This document shows positions 15,136-24,117 of a DNA stretch of 24,548 nt, piece by piece. The notes beneath the pieces were generated by a model. It ran no database searches. It was not told the origin of the DNA and was given only the letters and a program-made list of their open reading frames with translations. This DNA comes from JACCUZ01 sp038246575 (lineage in GTDB: Bacteria; Actinomycetota; Actinomycetes; JACCUZ01). The stretch covers positions 1-24,548 of the forward strand of contig JBBRVU010000045.1 in assembly GCA_038246575.1 (NCBI GenBank), read 5' to 3'. A program made the translations under genes and the position numbers. How positions within the stretch are numbered: the first letter of the stretch is position 1; each line of letters begins with the position of its first letter.

Positions 15136-15452
15136 TCATGCAGTTGTGGGGATCTTGTGCATCGCCCCAGGTCAGCGGCGCGCCATCCCCTGTCGATCAT
15201 GCACATGTGGGGATCTTGGAAGTCGGCCGGGAGAAGGCGAGACGGGTACGTGGGCGAACGCAGGCTCTGCGAGGGGTGAGATCCCGCCCGTCGGCACGTG
15301 CGACATCTGCTTGGAGGCAGGGCCAGACGTCGTAGGGGGGCTTCTGGTGGGATCACTCGGCCTCCATGATCCCCACTCCTGCATGATCGACGGGGGATCC
15401 CAGGGCCCTGACCTGCACTGATGTTCAAGATCCCCCTTCTTGCATGATCAAC
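15131..15452. repeat. Mirror-paired intergenic repeat element, four 27-bp motif copies
   Basis: Copies are at 15131-15157 (+), 15192-15218 (+), 15365-15391 (-) and 15426-15452 (-). Each reads GTYGATCATGCA, then three to five variable bases, then GGGGATCWTG. Within each pair the copies start exactly 61 bases apart, and the spacers share CAGGTCAG at matching positions (15168-15175 and 15408-15415), so two diverged units of about 88 bp lie head to head around a 146-bp centre. Three copies can form a hairpin with a 17- or 18-base loop, for example ATCCCC (15185-15190) with GGGGAT (15209-15214) and GATCCCC (15368-15374) with GGGGATC (15393-15399). No gene is seen in 15136-15506. A REP/MITE-like element or a protein-binding array are both possible. 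Confidence 0.85.
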
Positions 15453-15470
15453 GGGGAACGGGGTGAGGGG

Positions 15471-15500
15471 TTGACCGGAGGCTGATGGAAAGACTACTTT
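15471..15500 (+). promoter_or_regulatory. Leaderless promoter of the ArsR-MFS operon
   Basis: TTGACC (15471-15476) and TACTTT (15495-15500) are separated by 18 bases. TACTTT ends six bases before the ATG at 15507, so transcription should start at or next to the A of the start codon. Confidence 0.65.
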
Positions 15501-15506
15501 CGAAAG
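15488..15506. promoter_or_regulatory. Probable ArsR operator overlapping the -10 box
   Basis: GAAAG-ACTA-CTTTC is followed directly by GAAAG, giving three alternating half sites right up to the start codon. The central CTTTC is part of the -10 region, so binding would block transcription. Autoregulation by the adjacent ArsR-type protein is inferred. Confidence 0.6.
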
Positions 15507-16133
15507 ATGTCTATGGACGCTGCCGGGCCGCGGGACCTGACGGGGGATGCTCGAGCGATCCGGGCCCTCGCGCACCCGGTGCGGCTGCGGCTGCTCGAGG
15601 AGCTCACCCTGCGCGGCCCGATGACGGCCACCGAGGCAGCCGACCATGTCGACGAGTCACCGTCGTCCTGCTCCTTCCACCTGCGCAGCCTGGCCAAGTA
15701 CGGGTTCATCGAGGAGGCCGAGGGCGGGACCGGGCGCCAGCGGCCGTGGCGAGTGGTCGCCGTCGGCAACCGGTGGCGTTCCGACCCGGCTCAGGCGGTG
15801 GCGGCCCGAACAGCAGGTCAAGCCTTGGCGGAGCAGGTACGCCGCCGGGACCGCGAGCTGCTGCGCGAGCATCTCGCCCGAGCGGATGAGCTCCCTGACG
15901 AGTGGACCGAGGCGGTCATCCACTCGAACTTCGGCGGCTGGCTGACCGCGGGGGAGCTGCAGGAGATCGGCGAGGCGCTGGTCGCGATGTGGCAGCCCTA
16001 CCTGGAGCGACTGCGGGACCCGGCCAAGCGCCCGCCGGGCACGCGGCTGGTGCACATGTTCGCCCACGGCTTCCCGCGCCCGGACGACGAGACGGACGCC
16101 AGGGACGAGGACGAGGACGAAGCCCGTGCGTGA
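15507..16133 (+). CDS. ArsR-family winged-helix transcriptional regulator
   Basis: A 208-residue protein. Residues 10-85 form an ArsR/SmtB winged helix: DARAIRALAHPVRLRLLEEL, TATEAADHVDESPSSCSFHL and RSLAKYGFIEEA are typical. The remaining 120 residues form a helical domain (WLTAGELQEIGEALVAMWQP) common in actinobacterial ArsR proteins paired with MFS exporters, followed by a very acidic tail. No Cys pair for metal sensing is present in the DNA-binding helix, so a drug-like or metabolite ligand is more likely than a metal. ATG at 15507 fits the leaderless promoter, and a second ATG two codons later is an alternative. It overlaps the MFS gene by eight bases. Confidence 0.9.
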   Translation: MSMDAAGPRDLTGDARAIRALAHPVRLRLLEELTLRGPMTATEAADHVDESPSSCSFHLRSLAKYGFIEEAEGGTGRQRPWRVVAVGNRWRSDPAQAVAARTAGQALAEQVRRRDRELLREHLARADELPDEWTEAVIHSNFGGWLTAGELQEIGEALVAMWQPYLERLRDPAKRPPGTRLVHMFAHGFPRPDDETDARDEDEDEARA

Positions 16134-17310
16134 GCTGCTGCGGCACCGCGACTTCCGGCTCCTTCTGGTCGGGCAGACGCTGTCCATGTTCGGCGACACG
16201 GCCATGCTGCTCACCTTGGGCATCTGGGCCAAGGACCTCACCGGCTCCAACGCGATCGCCGGCAGCGTGTTCGCCGTCGTGTGTCTGCCCAGCCTGGTGG
16301 CGCCTCTGGGTGGCTTGCTCATCGACCGGTTCCGGCGCCGGCAGGTGATGATCTGCGTCGACCTCGCGACCGCAGGCGCGGTGCTGCTGCTCCTGTTCGT
16401 GCACGAACGTGGAGACCTGTGGCTCATCTACGTCGTCGGGCTGCTGTATGGCGCCTCGTTGATCCTGTTCGGGTCGGCCCGGTCGGCGTTCCTGCACACG
16501 ATGCTCGACGAGAGTCAGCTCGGCCCGGCCAACGGCTCGTTGTCGACGGTTCGAGAGTCGCTCCGGTTGATCGGCCCGGCCGCAGGCGCCGGTCTGTACG
16601 CCTGGCTCGGGGGCGGGGCGGCAGCGGTGCTCGATGCGTCGACGTTCCTCATCTCGGCCGGAGTCCTGTTCGCCATCAGAACACCGGAGCCGAAGCCCGT
16701 ACGCGAGATGGGCGAGCCGCTTCGAAGCCAGTTGACCGTTGGCGCCCGTCATCTGTGGTCGACACCCGTCCTACGAGCAGCCGTCATCTCCGTCATCATG
16801 TGCATGCTGGCGCTCGGGCTTGCCGAGTCGGTCTTCTTCGCCGTCGTCGATGAGGGGCTGCACCGGTCGGCCACCTTCGTCGGGGTCCTCCAGACGCCCA
16901 TGGGCATCGGGGCGGTGGCCGGTGGCCTTGGCATCACCGCCCTCATCCCGCGCACGGGCGACCTTCTTCCGGTCCCGTTCGGCCTCGGGCTGATAGCGGC
17001 AGGATCGGCACTGGCGATGGTGCCTTCCATTCTGGCCGTGTCGGTCGCGATGGCGCTGCTCGGAGCCGGTCTCCCCATCACTGTCGTGTGCCTCACCACC
17101 CTGCTCCAGCGCTGCACACCACCGGCAATCCAGGGTCGGGTGTTCACGGCGTTCGAGACGGCGTTCGGTCTCCCACAGGTGCTCTCGATCGCGGTGGGGT
17201 CCGCCCTGGTGGCGATCGTCGACTTCCGGGTGCTGCTCGCCGTCATGGCTGGCGGCATCGCCCTGTCAGCCGCCTACGCCGCGGTTCGCCTGCGAGAGGA
17301 CGACGATCCG

Positions 17311-18957
<1,647 letters not shown>

Positions 18958-18965
18958 GGTCAACG

Positions 18966-18971
18966 AGGGTA
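18966..18971 (-). promoter_or_regulatory. Leaderless -10 box (TACCCT) for the ABC-F gene
   Basis: On the minus strand TACCCT is followed by CG, six more bases and the ATG at 18957. No ribosome site is visible. The layout matches the TAGCCTCG boxes at 4967 and 5853. Confidence 0.45.
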
Positions 18972-19006
18972 GGCAGCGATCAACCGCCGCCACGACCGAA
19001 TTCGCC

Positions 19007-19654
19007 TCAGTCGATGCGTACGGAGCCGCGCGCGGTGGCGAACTGCACCGCGGCCAGGCCCGGATCCTCCGCGTCCACCCAGGCGACGTCGAAGTCGATG
19101 CCGGCGACCGGCTCGCCCAACCAGCCGGCCACCTTCGACTGGTCGCCGCAGATCTCGACCCTCTCGATCCGCGGGCCTGTTGCGGTGTCGCCGTTGCCGC
19201 CCTCCCAGCCCGGATGCAGCGCCTCCTCGACCTGCCACTGGACGAAGAACGGCAGGGCAGGGTCATCGAGCAGGTCGAGCACACCGATCTGCTGCCAGGT
19301 CAGGTCGACGCCGTCCGGACGCCGCCGGTGACCGCTCACGGCCGACCTCGACAACCGGGTCTCCACCGAGGCGATGTCGTCGACCGCCACGACCCAGGCC
19401 AGCCAGCCACCGCCGCTCTCGGTGCGGGCCTTCACGGCCTGACCGAAGGGTGCCTTGTCGGCGGCCGGGTGGTCCAGCGCCTCGACGACCTCGAGATAAG
19501 TCCCGCCGGCCAGCGGAAGGACGAAGTTGCGGGTGCCGAAGCGCGGGTGCATGCCACCGTCGCGGAACGCCGCCCCGATCGCCCCGCCGAGCCGCTGCGC
19601 GGTCGCCCCCAGACCTTCCGGTCCGGCTGCGTAGGAAAGATGGTCCAAGCGCAC
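19007..19654 (-). CDS. Glyoxalase-like (VOC superfamily) domain protein
   Basis: A 215-residue protein of the Glyoxalase_3/VOC type (PF13468). It starts MRLDHLSYAAGPEGLGATAQ and has the strand GTRNFVLPLAGGTYLEVVEA with HPRFGT before it, which carry the usual His and Glu metal positions of the first beta-alpha-beta repeat. The second half repeats the fold (PRIERVEICGD...). VOC enzymes include dioxygenases, isomerases and resistance proteins, and no substrate can be assigned. GTG at 19654 has GAAGG eight bases upstream. It lies 60 bases after the aminotransferase and 49 bases before the ABC-F gene, all leftward. Confidence 0.8.
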   Translation of the reverse strand: MRLDHLSYAAGPEGLGATAQRLGGAIGAAFRDGGMHPRFGTRNFVLPLAGGTYLEVVEALDHPAADKAPFGQAVKARTESGGGWLAWVVAVDDIASVETRLSRSAVSGHRRRPDGVDLTWQQIGVLDLLDDPALPFFVQWQVEEALHPGWEGGNGDTATGPRIERVEICGDQSKVAGWLGEPVAGIDFDVAWVDAEDPGLAAVQFATARGSVRID

Positions 19655-19714
19655 GACAACGACCTTCTCACTGCCGCGATGATCTCCGACAGCCGGGTCA
19701 GCCCGAGCCGGCTC

Positions 19715-20794
19715 TCACGGGGTCGCGAATGCCTTGGCCACCCGCAGGAAGACGTCGTTGGCCTCGGTCTCACCGATGGTGACGCGGACGCCGTCGCCGG
19801 CGAAGGGGCGGACCACGGTGCCCGCTTCCTCGCACGCCGCGGCGAACTCCCCGGTGCGCTCGCCGAGCCTCAGCCAGACGAAGTTGGCCTGCGACGCGGG
19901 CACGCGGCTCCAGCCCTGCTCGCGCAACGACTGCTGCACCCGGGTCCGCTCCGCCACCAACGACTCGACCCGCTCGAGCAGCTCCTCCTCGGCCTGCAAC
20001 GACGCGACAGCGGCGACCTGCGCGAGACCGCTGACCCCGAACGGCACGGCGGTCTTGCGCAACGCGTCGGCGACGGGCTCGTGCGCGATCGCGAACCCGA
20101 CCCGCAGACCGGCCAGGCCGTACGCCTTGGAGAACGTACGCAGCACCGCCACGTTCGGGCGGTCGCGGTAGACCTCCACACCGTCGGGCACGTCAGGGTC
20201 GCGGACGAACTCGCGGTAGGCCTCGTCGAGGACCACCAGGACGTCCGACGGGATCCGGTCGAGGAAGCGGTCCAGCTCCTCCCGACGTACTGCCGTGCCC
20301 GTCGGGTTGTTCGGCGAACACACCAGCACCAGTCGGGTCCGGTCGGTGACGGCGTCGGCCATCGCGTCCAGGTCGTGGTGCTCGTCGTCGGTCAGCGGGA
20401 CAGTCACCGCGGTCGCGCCCGAGATCGGCACGACGATCGGGTAGGCCTCGAAGGACCGCCACGCGAAGACCACCTCGTCCCCGTCGCCGCAGGTCGCCTG
20501 CACCACCTGCTGCAGGACACCCACCGACCCGGTGCCGGTCGCGACGTGCGTCACGGGCACGTCGAAGCGCTCGGCGATGGCGGCGGTGAGCCCGGTCGAG
20601 AGCATGTCGGGGTAACGGTTGAACGACTCCGCCGTCGCTCGCACTGTCTCCAGCACCGAAGGCAGCGGCGGGTAGGGGTTCTCGTTCGAGGACAGCTTGT
20701 ACGCCGGGGCGCCCTCGCGGGCCGCCGCGGGCCGACCGGGTTTGTACGTCGGGATGCCGTCGAGGGCGCTGCGGAGACGAGGGGTGCTGCTCAT
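19715..20794 (-). CDS. HisC/Pat-type PLP-dependent aminotransferase
   Basis: A 359-residue fold-type I aminotransferase. LSSNENPYPPLPSV, CSPNNPTGT, LDEAYREF and TFSKAYGLAGLRVG (with the PLP-binding Lys) identify the histidinol-phosphate/aromatic aminotransferase group. No other his gene is near, and in actinobacteria stand-alone copies are often aromatic aminotransferases (Pat) that make phenylalanine from phenylpyruvate; either assignment is possible. ATG at 20794 sits seven bases after TACAGT, suggesting a leaderless transcript of its own although the RsiG-like gene ends only 26 bases upstream. Longer frames upstream are shadow sequence inside that gene. Confidence 0.88.
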   Translation of the reverse strand: MSSTPRLRSALDGIPTYKPGRPAAAREGAPAYKLSSNENPYPPLPSVLETVRATAESFNRYPDMLSTGLTAAIAERFDVPVTHVATGTGSVGVLQQVVQATCGDGDEVVFAWRSFEAYPIVVPISGATAVTVPLTDDEHHDLDAMADAVTDRTRLVLVCSPNNPTGTAVRREELDRFLDRIPSDVLVVLDEAYREFVRDPDVPDGVEVYRDRPNVAVLRTFSKAYGLAGLRVGFAIAHEPVADALRKTAVPFGVSGLAQVAAVASLQAEEELLERVESLVAERTRVQQSLREQGWSRVPASQANFVWLRLGERTGEFAAACEEAGTVVRPFAGDGVRVTIGETEANDVFLRVAKAFATP

Positions 20795-20801
20795 CCGGCT
20801 C

Positions 20802-20807
20802 ACTGTA
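20802..20807 (-). promoter_or_regulatory. Leaderless -10 box (TACAGT) for the aminotransferase gene
   Basis: TACAGT on the minus strand is followed by GAGCCGG and the ATG at 20794. It lies in the short gap after the RsiG-like gene. Confidence 0.4.
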
Positions 20808-20820
20808 CGGAGCGCGCGGG

Positions 20821-21429
20821 TCAGCGCTCCAGCGGTAGGGCGACGAGGCAGAGCCGAGGATCGTCGTGGTAGCGGGCGACCAGGTCGGCCGTGCCGCGGT
20901 CGAGCCGGCGGTGCAGCGCCTCCCGGTAGGAGGAGAGGACACTCTCCGCGGACGCCAACTTCGCGATCAGCTCCGCGCGTGCGGTCTCGGAGAGCCCCGC
21001 CGCGCCGCTGGCCCACAGCTCGGGCAGGTGCGGCAGCACCGGCAGGCCGCCGTCGGGATGCAGGGAGAGGATCACCTGCCGGTGGGTTGCGCCGCGGTGC
21101 TCGGTGAGCGCCTCGGTCAGCGTCTCCCGGTCACCTGGCTCGGCGTCGACGCGCAGCAGGTCGCGGCGGGCCTGCAGCAGCCGGCGCCAGTAGGACGAGC
21201 GATGCTCTTCCTCGAGCAACGTGCGACGGTAGGCACGCAGCCGCTTGAGGTCCATGTGAGCGAGCTCAGGCACCCGCTCGGGCACCGGGCTCAGGGTCGT
21301 CGCAGGAACACTGCGGGCAGGGGCGACCGGGGCGGGGGCCTGGTCACGCACCCCGTCCTGGGCCAGCTGGGTCACCGATGTCACGAACCGAGCATCGACC
21401 CGATCCGGCGTGGGCTTGATCGCTCTCAC
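20821..21429 (-). CDS. rsiG: RsiG-like anti-sigma factor with c-di-GMP-binding motifs
   Basis: A 202-residue protein. The first 50 residues are Pro/Ala-rich and variable; from about 54 (PELAHMDLKRLRAYRR) it becomes helical. Residues 75-90 match E(X)3S(X)2R(X)3Q(X)3D exactly: Glu75, Ser79, Arg82, Gln86, Asp90. This is the published c-di-GMP signature of RsiG, the anti-sigma factor that binds the WhiG sigma factor in Streptomyces. A second helix has Glu162, Ser166, Arg169, His173, Asp177, the same spacing with His in place of Gln. Both helices form the antiparallel coiled coil in RsiG. The GTG start at 21429 lacks a clear ribosome site; an internal start cannot be excluded. It follows the histidine kinase gene by 34 bases. 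The partner sigma factor is not in the window. Confidence 0.8.
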   Translation of the reverse strand: MRAIKPTPDRVDARFVTSVTQLAQDGVRDQAPAPVAPARSVPATTLSPVPERVPELAHMDLKRLRAYRRTLLEEEHRSSYWRRLLQARRDLLRVDAEPGDRETLTEALTEHRGATHRQVILSLHPDGGLPVLPHLPELWASGAAGLSETARAELIAKLASAESVLSSYREALHRRLDRGTADLVARYHDDPRLCLVALPLER

Positions 21430-21463
21430 CCGTTGGGGTGCAGCGCTCGGACAGCGGCGCTGG

Positions 21464-22681
21464 TCACCGTGCGGCCGGCGGCAGCGACACCGTGAACGTC
21501 GCCCCCCCGCCGGGGGTGCCTCCGGCGACCACGGTTCCGCCGTGCGCGGCGACTATTTCCCGTACGAGCGAGAGCCCCAGCCCGAACGGTCGCCGGCCGC
21601 CTCCGGCCGTCGCTCCGTGCGCGAACCGGTCGAAGAGGTGGTCCGCGACGGCCGGGTCGATGCCGGCCCCGTCGTCGACGATCCGCAGCTGGGTGGGGTC
21701 ACCCGGCTCCACCTCGACCCGCACGTGCCCGCCGGGCGAGGTGTGGGTGAGCGCGTTGTCGAGCAACGCGTCGACCACCCGTCGCAGCGGCCCGGGCGCG
21801 CCCAGCACCGTGACCGCCCGCTCGTACGCCGGACCGGTCAGCTCCACGCGCAGCTCCCCGGCATGAGCCCGCGCGCCCGCGACCGCCGACTCGGCGATCT
21901 CGGCGAGGTCGACAGGGTCGCGATGTGCCGGGTGCTCGGCCAGGGATGCCGACAGCAGCAAGTCCTCGACGACTCCGGCCAGTCGGCGGGTGTCCTCGAC
22001 GAGTGCAACCGACTCACCGTGCACCGCCTCGGACGCACCCGACGCGGGGACACGAAGCGCTCGCTCCAGCAGCTGGGCCCGGGTGGACAGCAGGGTGAGC
22101 GGCGTCCGCAGCTCGTGGGACGCGTCGGCGACGAAGCGACGCTGCTTGGCCATCGCCGTCGCGAGCGGGGCGATCGCCCGACGAGCCAGGAGCCCACCGA
22201 GCAGCAGACTGAGAGCGAGCCCGCCGACCTCGGCCGCGAGCAGTCCCGTCAGCAACCGGTCGCGCTCCTCACTGTGCTCGCTCGAGCTGATCGTGGCCTG
22301 CACGACGTCTCCGTCGCGACGGACGGTCAGGACGCGGTAGTCCTCGCCACCGCGACTCACCCGGCGTTCGTCGCGCACCTGATCACCAGTCACGGCAGCC
22401 ACCGCGGCCCGCACCGGCAGCCATGAGGGAGCAGCCGGGCTCCGTCGCTCGCCGGTGGACGACCCGGCCCAGACACCGATGGTCGGCGGTGCACTGGCGA
22501 GGTCGTCGACGTCGAGGACGGCCCGCTGCAGCTGCCCCCGCGACTCGGCCTGCTGCTCCCGGTAGACGACTGTCCACGCAACTGCACCCGCGATCACGAG
22601 GACCGCTGTGATGGCGACCGCCGTCAGCGCGGCGAGGCGACGGGTCGCGGTGTGCAACGCCCGGGTATCGGAGTCACTCAC
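21464..22681 (-). CDS. Sensor histidine kinase
   Basis: A 405-residue membrane kinase. Membrane segments at about 18-40 and 143-166 flank an extracellular domain of about 100 residues. The phosphoacceptor is His189 in VADASHELRTPL, the N box is DNALTH (Asn309), and the ATP lid has DDGAGI (336-341) and GLGLSLV (367-373). No clear HAMP domain is seen; only about 12 residues separate the second segment from the H-box helix. The sensor domain resembles no family I recognise. The GTG start overlaps the response-regulator stop by four bases (GTGA), so the two are coupled. Confidence 0.92.
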   Translation of the reverse strand: MSDSDTRALHTATRRLAALTAVAITAVLVIAGAVAWTVVYREQQAESRGQLQRAVLDVDDLASAPPTIGVWAGSSTGERRSPAAPSWLPVRAAVAAVTGDQVRDERRVSRGGEDYRVLTVRRDGDVVQATISSSEHSEERDRLLTGLLAAEVGGLALSLLLGGLLARRAIAPLATAMAKQRRFVADASHELRTPLTLLSTRAQLLERALRVPASGASEAVHGESVALVEDTRRLAGVVEDLLLSASLAEHPAHRDPVDLAEIAESAVAGARAHAGELRVELTGPAYERAVTVLGAPGPLRRVVDALLDNALTHTSPGGHVRVEVEPGDPTQLRIVDDGAGIDPAVADHLFDRFAHGATAGGGRRPFGLGLSLVREIVAAHGGTVVAGGTPGGGATFTVSLPPAAR

Positions 22682-23337
22682 ACGTTGCCCATGCGATAGC
22701 CGACGCCGCGCACGGTGCGGACGGCATCGGCGCCGAGCTTGCGCCGGAGGTAGGACACGTAGGTCTCGACAACGGCCTCGGTCTCGGCGTCGCCGAAGAC
22801 GCGATCGCGAAGCTCGGCGCGGGAGAAGACCCGGCTCGGCCGCCCGGCGAGGACGCGCAGGAGCTCGGCTTCTCGCTCCGAGAGCCCGATGTCGCCGGGG
22901 CCGCCGACGACGGTGCGCGCGTGCACGTCGAGTCGACGCTGCCCGAGGTCGATGAGCTCGACATCGTCCTCGACGCTCGGCCGGCGCAGCAGCGCGCGCA
23001 GCCTGGCCAGCAGCTCGTCGATGTCGAACGGTTTGCCGAGGTGGTCCTGGGCGCCGGAGTCCAGGTCCTCGACCCTGTCGGCGATGCTGTCGTACGCCGT
23101 GAGCATCAGGGTCGGCGTCGTGACGCCGCGGCGACGCAAGCGGCGCAGCAGGTCAAGGCCGTCGATGCCCGGCAGTCCGCGGTCCAGCAACAGCAGGTCG
23201 TACCGCGTGGTCAGCGCTGCGTGCAACCCGGCCTGACCGTCATGGACCACCTGGACGTCGTACCCCTCGCCGGTGAGCAGTCGCTCGAGCATGTCCGCGA
23301 GGGACCGCTCGTCCTCGACCACGAGTACGCGGTGCAC
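22678..23337 (-). CDS. OmpR/PhoB-family response regulator
   Basis: A 219-residue regulator. Receiver domain 1-118 has Glu8/Asp9 (VVEDE), the phosphorylated Asp52 in LLLDRGLPG, Thr80 (LMLTAYDS) and Lys102 (LGKPF). The C-terminal winged helix (GDIGLSEREAELLRVLAGRP, then VVETYVSYLRRKLG and VRGVGYRM) binds DNA. GTG at 23337 is chosen because GGAGGG lies six bases before it and it gives the standard N-terminus; an upstream GTG at 23367 would add ten residues. It is the cognate partner of the overlapping kinase. Confidence 0.93.
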   Translation of the reverse strand: MHRVLVVEDERSLADMLERLLTGEGYDVQVVHDGQAGLHAALTTRYDLLLLDRGLPGIDGLDLLRRLRRRGVTTPTLMLTAYDSIADRVEDLDSGAQDHLGKPFDIDELLARLRALLRRPSVEDDVELIDLGQRRLDVHARTVVGGPGDIGLSEREAELLRVLAGRPSRVFSRAELRDRVFGDAETEAVVETYVSYLRRKLGADAVRTVRGVGYRMGNV

Positions 23338-23359
23338 GTTGCGCCCTCCGGTCCGTCGT

Positions 23360-23872
23360 TCAGCCACCCTGTCCGGACGTTACGCCCTGCCAGGTTGCCT
23401 CTGCGCCGGAGTGACCGATGCGTACGACCTGCTGCGCCGTGCCCGCGAAGACCGCTGCGGCGAGGACCATCAGCACGACGGGCTTGGTCACGAGCCCCAC
23501 GGCGCTCCGCCCCGTGCCACCGTCGGACAGGTCGTGTCGGCGCCGGACCACGAAGTCCCGGACCGCAAGCAGCACGGCGACCACGAGGATTCCGATGACC
23601 CACGGGAGCAGGCCGTCGGCGAGCTGGGAGTGCCGCTCGATGAGGGCGTTGTTGCCGAGGTCCTTCTGCAGCTGTTCCCCGCTGCTGGTCGACAGCGGGA
23701 CCAACGCGGTGGCGAGGACGGCAAACGCCACCGTCACCAGACCGAGCCGCACCCGGGCGCGAGGGACGAACGCGTGCAGCGCGACTGCCGTGGCGGCCAA
23801 CGGGACCATGACGACCGTCGCGTGCACGATCAGCGGGTGGGCGGGAAGGCCGAAGATGTCGGGAAACTGCAC
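23360..23872 (-). CDS. DUF2231-family four-segment membrane protein
   Basis: A 170-residue membrane protein with four hydrophobic segments. The opening QFPDIFGLPAHPLIVHATVV and the C-terminal IGHSGAEATW are the conserved His-containing parts of DUF2231 proteins; conserved histidines suggest a heme- or redox-linked role in the family, but no function is established. GTG at 23872 has GGAGGT seven bases upstream. It ends 22 bases before the response regulator, so it probably leads that operon and may take part in the same signal pathway. Confidence 0.82.
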   Translation of the reverse strand: MQFPDIFGLPAHPLIVHATVVMVPLAATAVALHAFVPRARVRLGLVTVAFAVLATALVPLSTSSGEQLQKDLGNNALIERHSQLADGLLPWVIGILVVAVLLAVRDFVVRRRHDLSDGGTGRSAVGLVTKPVVLMVLAAAVFAGTAQQVVRIGHSGAEATWQGVTSGQGG

Positions 23873-23975
23873 GAGGTGGACCTCCGAGACGGTGGCCGCG
23901 CCTCGGCCGTGACCGCCATCATCGGCGCCGTTCCTGAGTGAAATCTGAGAACCCCCAGCGACCTGGCAACCGTCG

Positions 23976-24020
23976 GTTGGCGGGGCTGCGACACGGTTAC
24001 CGGTACGCAGCCCCGCCAAC
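23976..24020. repeat. Perfect 15-bp hairpin in a divergent intergenic region
   Basis: The arms at 23976-23990 (GTTGGCGGGGCTGCG) and 24006-24020 are perfectly complementary, with a 15-base loop that contains the palindrome TACCGGTA. The flanking genes point away from it (starts at 23872 and 24118), so it cannot terminate either. A second hairpin, with one bulge, is at 24052-24070 (AAGCCCGCT against AGCGGCTT). These may belong to a small RNA, a 5' leader or a DNA-binding site. Confidence 0.75.
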
Positions 24021-24117
24021 GGCCTTGCGGTCGGCCCGGCGAATTCGCTCGAAGCCCGCTCAAGCGGCTTGGCGCACGGTCCGACAACAGTCGTCAGGAA
24101 GGTACGGGGGTGGGGAC

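Noticed and set aside
15131..15452. CRISPR array
   Set aside because: Only four copies, half of them inverted, with diverged 34-bp spacers that are themselves related and no cas genes nearby.
19715..20794. Part of a histidine biosynthesis operon
   Set aside because: No other his gene is in the window, so a stand-alone HisC or aromatic aminotransferase is all that can be said.
23976..24020. Rho-independent terminator of a flanking gene
   Set aside because: Both neighbours are transcribed away from it and there is no T-tract on either side.
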